64,000 nucleotides of DNA from Neurospora intermedia (taxonomy: Eukaryota > Ascomycota > Sordariomycetes > Sordariales > Sordariaceae). The stretch's first letter is position 1; every line of letters starts with the position of its first letter. The notes below the pieces were generated by a model. It saw only the letters and a program-made list of their open reading frames with translations, searched no databases and had not been told where the DNA came from. Shown here piece by piece: positions 57,601-64,000 of this stretch. The position numbers were made by a program, and so were the translations under genes. The stretch covers positions 3,720,001-3,784,000 of the forward strand of contig BTPP01000004.1 of assembly GCA_037102815.1 (NCBI GenBank). Reading direction: 5' to 3'.

Positions 57601-60301
57601 TTTGGTATCCTCACCTTCGCGACTCTACGATGGAGAGGGATGGGGAGAGAAACGACTAGCGGTTTGCATCATCAAGTGGCCATAGTTAAACGCTGCATCT
57701 GTCGTTATACCTGTTGTTCACGTCGCTAATAGTTTCAAATGCAGGCCGATGAAGAAGAAGACGTCCGCGGCCGGCATCCCGCGGGCGAGCGGAGAGCGAA
57801 GTAGTCCGACCATCACCACTGGCAACTATGCCAAGGAGGTAAGAAGATACTTCTCATCGATCCAACTTTTCTCTACTCTGTTTCTGCTCTTTTTTTTCGT
57901 ATGATGTGTGTTCTTTCCTGTCCGTTTGTGGGTGGCTGGGCTTTCCTATTGGGAAGCGATGCCAGAACGCGAATGGTGCTGGGCTTGCTGGGGGAGAGAG
58001 GGGGGGGGAGCAGCGTTTGGCTAGCTCGGAACACAGATTGGACTGGATTTTGCGGCCTTTCGCTCCTTTCCGGAGACCCTTTTTCCACAGTCTGATCACC
58101 CCTCCCCATCACTCGGCTACCTACCCTACACAGCATCTGCTGCCCTGCCCTGCCTGCCCATCATCCCCCATAACATACGTACACCCAATTCCTTCCCTCC
58201 CGTCATCCCCCCCAATCCCCCAATCCCCCATTCCCCCATTCCGCCCAAAAAAAAAACAGCCCCCATTCCGCCCAAAAAAAAAACAGCCCCCATGCCCCTT
58301 GCTCATCACATCACCCCGTCCTAATCCATCCTGCTCGTCCTCTTGTCCTCCCAATCTCATGCCCATGTCTACGCCCATTCCCATCATCGCCATCCCTCGT
58401 GCCCATGCCACGCCTCCATCCGCACAACACAACGCGTGCAGGCCGCAGTAGTTGGCAAGGCAGGGACGGGCACCGGGGGGGTCTGTGATATTTTTAGTGG
58501 CGAACAACAACACGCTACCAACATCCACATTCTACATACTACTTGTCTTTTCTTGTTCCGACTGCTGCCATTTGGTCACTTTATAAAAAGTCCCCGGTCG
58601 TGAAATATGCCGCACAAATCATCGCTCTCGTCTACTTTTCCCAAGTCAAGGCTGTCGTCGCTAACCGCTTATTATGAGGTACTTCAGGACGACAATGATG
58701 ATTATTGCTCATCCTGTGGTGGTAACGGCCAGCTCATCTGCTGCGATGGTTGCACCCGCTCTTTTCACTTCAGTTGCGTGGATCCGCCGCTGGTGCAGGG
58801 TGCTATGCCCGACGAGTGGTTCTGCAATGTCTGTCGCACCGCTCACAATCCTCCGGTCTTCCCCGTGTATAGCGGCCCTTTTGCGTCTTTGATGGAGAAG
58901 CTGGAAGCCAAGAACTCGAGCGCATTCGCCCTTCCGCTTGATGTGCGCGAGTATTTCGAGGCTGTCCGCACCGGTCAAGATGGCGAGTATGAAGAGATTG
59001 TGCCTCTAGTCAAACCGCCGGCTAAGTATGTTCCATTTCCTCGTGTGATGTCTCAGTTGCGCCTCAAATACTGACAAACGGCCGCAGGAGGAAAAAGAGC
59101 GACGAGGAGTCCGGACCCGATTTTTTCAGGTTACGTGATGATAAGGGAGATCCGGCAATATGCCATCTGTGTCAAGGAGGAGCCACCGCTCGTACCAGGG
59201 CCATAATCCCCTGTAGTCTATGCGGTCTCTTCTGGCACTTGGATTGTCTTGACCCGCCTCTGGCCAACCCGCCTGTTCTCCGGACATGGAAGTGTCCTTG
59301 CCACGTTGATGATTTGCTCGCCAAGGTGCCAGGCCAGTTGGCGCCGGCTCACAAGTTCCGCAAGATCAAGGGTGCATCGGTCATCAGGCCGGCTTATGGT
59401 CGCGGTTATGTTAACAACGGCTACATCGAGGTAGAACCCGAGGCTAGCGACGACGAGAGCGGCTGGAAGAACGTCGAGACCTATGGCAAGGTTGTGAGAT
59501 TGCCTGCCAAGGGCATCAAGCTCGACTTCTTGTCACGGTATGTGTTCATGTACATTGTACGAAATTTATCGGCAACGGCAGGGCTAACTTGTTGGCAGTG
59601 TCCGTGAAAATCGCAAGGGCAAACCTATTCCCCCTCTCAACCTTTCTCAGACCACCGGCGCTGCGGCCTCAGTTGGGTCATCTCTCCTCAACAAGCGGAG
59701 CTTGGAAGAGCAGCAAGCAGTTTACAATCTTGCTGCGCTGAGTGGACAAGGCACAAGCGGTGTTAATACCTTAGTTGATACCTTGTTGGTATGTGCTTCC
59801 TCATCCGTTGCCTCAGCAATTACCATGACTAACATTTCGACACAGGCCCAAGCTGATCCTTCGGTCATCTCGCTGATGGCGAGCGGTAACTCTGATCACC
59901 TTGCCAATGGTAACCTGAACCACATGGACCAACAGAGTCTTCGTGCTATGCTCGCCCAGATGGAGAAGATGACAAGCCAAATCAGGAGCATGCTGGAGCC
60001 TGTCACTCCCATGGCTGCCTCCCAGGATCAGTTGGTATCATCTAAAGTCCCGAGCTTGACGAACTCGTCGCAGTCCATCACAGATGGGGAGTCGGAAAAT
60101 ACGGTCCGCGATGTTGAGGGCACGCCAACGGTGAAGAAGGAATTGCCTTCTTCGCCGGCTGCGACCGACGATGTCGCTAACGCCAAGCAAACCAAGGAGC
60201 CAGCGCCTCCCAGGAGAAAAAAACGGAAGAGTAACGGAAGGAAGAGCGCAGACAGTGATGCGGCGGTACTCCACAACGGTGATATAGATGTGGACGCATG
60301 A
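54660..60301 (+). CDS. rco1: Double-PHD Rco1-like subunit of an Rpd3S-type histone deacetylase complex
   Basis: Exons 54660-57382, 57745-57838, 58679-59025, 59088-59537, 59599-59788 and 59846-60301 join to 1419 residues. The first 900 are disordered (Gly/Ser-, Pro/Gln- and acidic-rich). PHD1 is at about 944-992 (YCSSCGGNGQLICCDGC, then FHFSCVDPP and WFCNVC), PHD2 at about 1075-1125 (CHLCQGG, IIPCSLCGLFWHLDCLDPP). Two PHD fingers with this spacing after a long linker match Rco1/PHF12. In yeast Rpd3S, Rco1 with Eaf3 reads nucleosomes in transcribed regions to suppress cryptic initiation. The C-terminus has a short coiled segment (SLRAMLAQMEKMTSQIRSML) and a basic cluster. Intron 2 is 840 nt, far longer than the others; its acceptor could also be 9 bases downstream (58688). 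The start may be extended upstream because the frame is open back to 54547 without an ATG. Confidence 0.82.
58233..58286 (+). repeat. Tandem 27-bp duplication inside Rco1-like intron 2
   Basis: Two perfect copies of a 27-base unit (CCCCCATTCCGCCC followed by A10 and CAG), then the start of a third. It lies within the 840-nt intron. Confidence 0.9.
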
Positions 60302-62197
60302 GCATGATGATCTACGGGGAAGGTGGGAAGGAAACCTAGCCAGATGTTGGGAACGACTAATATCCTTTGTTGGGTCTTGTGGGTTTCGTACCATTTCCAT
60401 GTTTTAGGGTTTGCATAGGTTATGGTGCACATGCTTAGCTATACTCTCTATGGGTCGAAAGGGGACTGCGAAAATGAATTTACACAGAGCAGAGCAGAGG
60501 CAGCGATGCTCGCTTGCCTATCCTATGAACAAGTCTATTTGATGATGATTAGGATTGACTCCCATGAACGTCGAAGTCTTGCGTGAAAGCCGGCCAAATC
60601 CAGAGTCCAAGTCCATCTAGATCCCCCACCCTAGCCCGAGTGCTTGCTTGCCCTCCTTTGTATCACCCGCTCACGCCACTGCCGCCGCGCCCTGCCTTGT
60701 CTGCGCACACACTCATTCTGACGATTACCCGAGCAGGCACCCAACCCAACAGCCAACGACAAGCCAACGATGCCAGCCAACCAACCAAGCAACCAACCAA
60801 GCAACCAACCAACCGTCCTCCCTCTAGGTTCAACCCACGAGCCGCAGGTTTTCTTTTGTCCATGTATAGTGTACATACTACACAACATCATAGCGGCCTG
60901 GCTGGTCACGCGAGAGTGTTCTGATATTTTCGGTCAGACACGCAGGGAAGCGACAGACAGGGCAGGCAGGGCAGGCAGGTAGGTAGGTAGGTAGTGTACA
61001 GATTCGGAAGAGGTCGGTTTTGCGGCGGCGAGGAGGAAGGCATTATATAAAGAAAAAAATATTATTAAAACAAATGAAACAACGGCCGTCTGTCTCGTCG
61101 TTTCAGAAGAAGATAAAAAAAGATCCAGGGCCCGGTTCACTCGTTTCGGCAGTCTCGCCAGATCAAACATCTATCTTGTTTCATCACATCGTCGATGAAC
61201 TGAAAACGGGAAAGGGTTACATTGAATAAAACATATCATCGATCCTTGACCTATGTACTCGTGCTCGTGCTCGTGTCGTTGAGGTTCAGTTCAGGTGAAT
61301 TGAGGTCAATCGAGGTGAAGCTTAACCTCGCTCTCAGTTATAATCATCTAGCCACAAGAGAAATAACTGAATGATGGATATCGGAAAGAAAAAAAAAAAA
61401 AACCAAGAAATCCATGTACAAAGGAGAAATAGGGTCGAGATAAACTTTGCAGATTTGGTTGAATGGTGGCTTCGACGGACAGACGGCCGGCCGGACGGAT
61501 TCGACCCAGCTTGTGGGTAGTATCTACATTGCCAACAGGCAAGGCGATGCCTTCAATGCTCTCTTTCTCTGTCTTTTGACAAGAGTAAGCTGTATAATAC
61601 TATTACACCTCACTCTTCTTTGGATCATGATGCTCTTGCTCGGTGACGGTGGAGAAAGACGTGTTGTCTCACATAGCTAGCTGTCTTTTTTTTTAACCTA
61701 CATAGAGAGAGCTCTTCGCTTCCGTTACGTACACCGATGGAAGCAGACAAAAGAAGATGGATAGAAGATCTCGAGATGTTGATTGACCATGACACCGAAA
61801 ATCCACACATCCTCATACAAATACTGATCCCTAGGAGACTTGCCTCCTAATTTCAGTTCGTAAGGAATCCTCTCTCGTCAAAAGTCGATATAAACTTGAC
61901 CCAGTGATGAAGCGATGTCACCACAATTTAACTGACTAACGCAGCTCCTGCTCCAATTCCGGCTTTCAATATCGCATCGCACGCACGCACGCACGCAAAC
62001 ATGCTCGCAACCATCCATTTTGAGCGAAGAAAGTACGCTACTACCAAGTGGAAAGCATCCTGCATATCGATACTCAATTCTCAACTCACATAATAACGGA
62101 ACTGACCACAGTCCGCCCTTGTCTGTGCCCACCGTGATTAAATTCCTCCTCCTCGAACCTTTCTTCTCTTTTCGAAAACCTCATTACTCCCCATCCC
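60302..62197. other. Convergent intergenic region between the Rco1-like and Pds5 genes
   Basis: About 1.9 kb holding the 3' UTRs and several simple repeats: CAAC/CAAG units (60774-60814), GGCA/GGTA units (60961-60994) and ACGC units (61978-61997). No gene is recognised. Confidence 0.45.
60961..60994. repeat. (GGCA)n/(GGTA)n microsatellite
   Basis: Four-base units change from GGCA to GGTA within one tract, as C-to-T change in part of an array would leave. Confidence 0.85.
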
Positions 62198-64000
62198 TCA
62201 TTCGTCATTCATAGCACCCTCATCCTCCTCTTCTTCCTCGGCTGGCTGCTTTCCCCTCGTGCTCCTACTGCTTCTCGTAGCTCGAATCGGGGCGGCAGCA
62301 GCCTTCGCCTTCCCCTTTGTCGTCGCAGCAGCAGCAGCAGCCTTTATCCTTGCTGGAGCTGGGGCAGAAGCCTTTGCCTTGCGACCGTTCGCAGCCGGGC
62401 GAGCTGGTGATGCCTTTTCTCCTTCCTCTTCCTCTTCATTCTCCTCCGCCTCCGCTGGCTCTTCACCCTCAGCTTCAGGCTCATCAACCATCTCGACATC
62501 GCTTAGCTCGCTGAGATCGCTATCGTCCCCATCTTTGGCTGGCGCTGTTGCGGTATTACCGCGCCCGCTCTTTCTTGTAGCGTTTCTAACTGGCAGAGAG
62601 GCGGCTTTCTTGCCTCTGGCGGCGGCGCTGGCCTTTTTGGTAGCAGCGGCGGGGGGTTCGTCTTGTTCGGACCCTCCCTCCTGCTCCTTTTCGGATTCGT
62701 CACGTTCTTCGTCTTCTTGACTTTCCTTCTCCTCTTTTTGGCTACTCCTTGCTGGTGCGCTCGCCTTGGCAGCTGTCCGCTTAGACGACGGCGTCACCTC
62801 CTTGCTTCCATCCTCATCAATGCCTTCCTCTCTGTCCTCGTCCTCCTCCTCGTCTTCATCAAGGTACTCCCACTCGGCCACGCCCTCCAACATCTCCTCA
62901 TCGTCATCCTCCGAGTCGCGCTCAGTGTAGGGACGACTGTTCTTGTTGGCACGACGGGAACTCTGCCGGCGCTCGGACTCGGGAACAGCCGGACCGGGAG
63001 ACCAGTCGTCGCGGTCGGACCTCTTCTTGGCCGGGGTCTTTTTGGACTTGGCTGTGGCGATCTTGCGCGAGGACTTGGCTTCGCGGTCGCCGTCGCGGTC
63101 ACCGGATGATTGCTTGACTTTCTTGGACTTGTGCCCGTCGCGGTTATTGGTGCCGACTGCAGCGGACATGGACTTGCGTTTCTATAAGGAAAAGGAGGAT
63201 TGTTAGTTATCGCATCAGAACGGCGTAGAGTCATCTTAAGTGTACGTGCCTTTTTGCGATCCATAGCCCTCAGAAGATCGTCAAGCTTCTCGTCCAAGCC
63301 CTCGGGGAGGTAGGTCTTCTCTGCAATTGTCTGCGCTTCGCTATGGGACTGGAGGGCCGTGTACAAACCGACGGGTAGGCCGACCTTTCCGGGGAACGCA
63401 TTGAAGGCCCAAACCTTCTTCTCCTGCCACTTCCTGATAACAGATTGCGCCAAGTCACTCAGGACCCTGTGCGCATCGCTGTTCGGGTTAAGACCATCTT
63501 GCGTCTGCTTCACACGCTCCGCGTACTTGTAGATCAAGCCCAGATTGGACTCGGTGCCCACCAGCACGATGTAGTTGAGGATGTATCGAGCGTGGTCAAT
63601 AAGGTAGTCTAATTCGTTGCTGTAGTCGGGGTGGTGGGCCAGAAGCGAGATGAGGCGGGCCATGATCGCCTCGAGAACAGGCTGCTTGAGGTTCTGAAAG
63701 TGGCGCGCTCGAGAACGGATCCATGTTTCCACCCTGTTCTTGAACTCAATGTTGGGTTCGAAGGCAGTGAGGAAGATGATGGTATAGTAGCGCGACCGCA
63801 GTTTACCATCGGCAAGATATTTTTGGAGTTTTCGCACAAAACCATGACGCACTTCCTCCACCATATCTTGAGTGGTCAAGGCCAACATATTGAAGTCTGA
63901 TGGCGTAAGCATGTCGTCGAAATGCTTCTGTGTACAGAGCTTGAGCATCAACTGCGCAGCCAAGAGCCTTAGCCTTGTCTTGTGATGCTTGGGCGTCTCC
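62198..64000 (-). CDS. pds5: Pds5/Spo76/BimD sister-chromatid cohesion protein (C-terminal part; runs off the window)
   Basis: Exons 63250 to beyond 64000 and 62198-63181 (minus). Only the C-terminal part is present; the gene continues past the right edge. The visible HEAT-repeat end reads RLRLLAAQLMLKLCTQKHFD, then GFVRKLQKYLADGKLRSRYY, and IIFLTAFEPNIEF, as in Pds5-family proteins (Spo76 of Sordaria, BimD of Aspergillus). The tail is highly charged (DWSPGPAVPESERRQSSRRA, then Glu/Asp runs alternating with AKAS/KKA-type basic repeats). Pds5 binds cohesin with Wapl and controls cohesion and meiotic axis structure. The intron 63182-63249 begins GCACGT and ends TATAG after an ACTAAC branch point; it is a GC-AG intron, because the nearby GT at 63245 would put the tail out of frame. 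Confidence 0.87.

Overview
This window is nuclear DNA of a filamentous ascomycete, most likely a Sordariomycete of the Neurospora/Sordaria group. The evidence is short introns (about 50-140 nt, CTAAC-type branch points, GTAAGT/GTATGT-type donors), CTC/GCC/AAG-rich codon use in highly expressed genes, and long intergenic regions rich in TACCTAGGTA-type words. A decayed gene copy and a dispersed repeat carry many C-to-T/G-to-A differences, as repeat-induced point mutation (RIP) would leave. No viral genes, CRISPR, tRNA or rRNA genes were recognised. All gene names rest on motif recognition by eye; no database search was run.

Layout. 0.7-6.1 kb: two kinase genes in tandem, a Cla4-type PAK and a haspin-like kinase. 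6.3-9.3 kb: an accessory patch with a decayed duplicate of a small Cys/His-rich protein gene, the surviving gene, and two inverted copies of a dispersed repeat. 9.8-14.4 kb: prephenate dehydratase and translation release factor eRF1, both minus. 15.7-19.5 kb: a DUF1770-like gene facing a DDT/WHIM-type chromatin-remodelling accessory gene. 21.8-25.3 kb: ribosomal protein uL2 and adenosine kinase. 27.4-36.1 kb: compact housekeeping genes, namely an Est1/SMG7-like protein, a ZNF511-like protein, Bud31, complex I LYR subunit NDUFA6 and RNA polymerase I/III subunit AC19. 36.1-43.6 kb: 7.5 kb without a recognisable gene, holding the third repeat copy and ending in a stretch almost free of ATG that precedes a largely disordered fungal protein. 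47.3-64 kb: chromatin genes (SNF5 family, double-PHD Rco1-like, Pds5/Spo76) around an EBP1/PA2G4-like gene.

Genes cluster loosely by theme (chromatin and chromosome biology; translation), but nothing suggests a metabolic cluster or operon. The most unusual observations are the RIP-like decayed duplicate beside its live parent, the three-copy diverged repeat (two copies inverted around that gene), a stretch of about 1.8 kb with a single ATG before the 43.6 kb gene, two GC-AG introns, and an 840-nt intron in the Rco1-like gene that may hide a PHD-only isoform.
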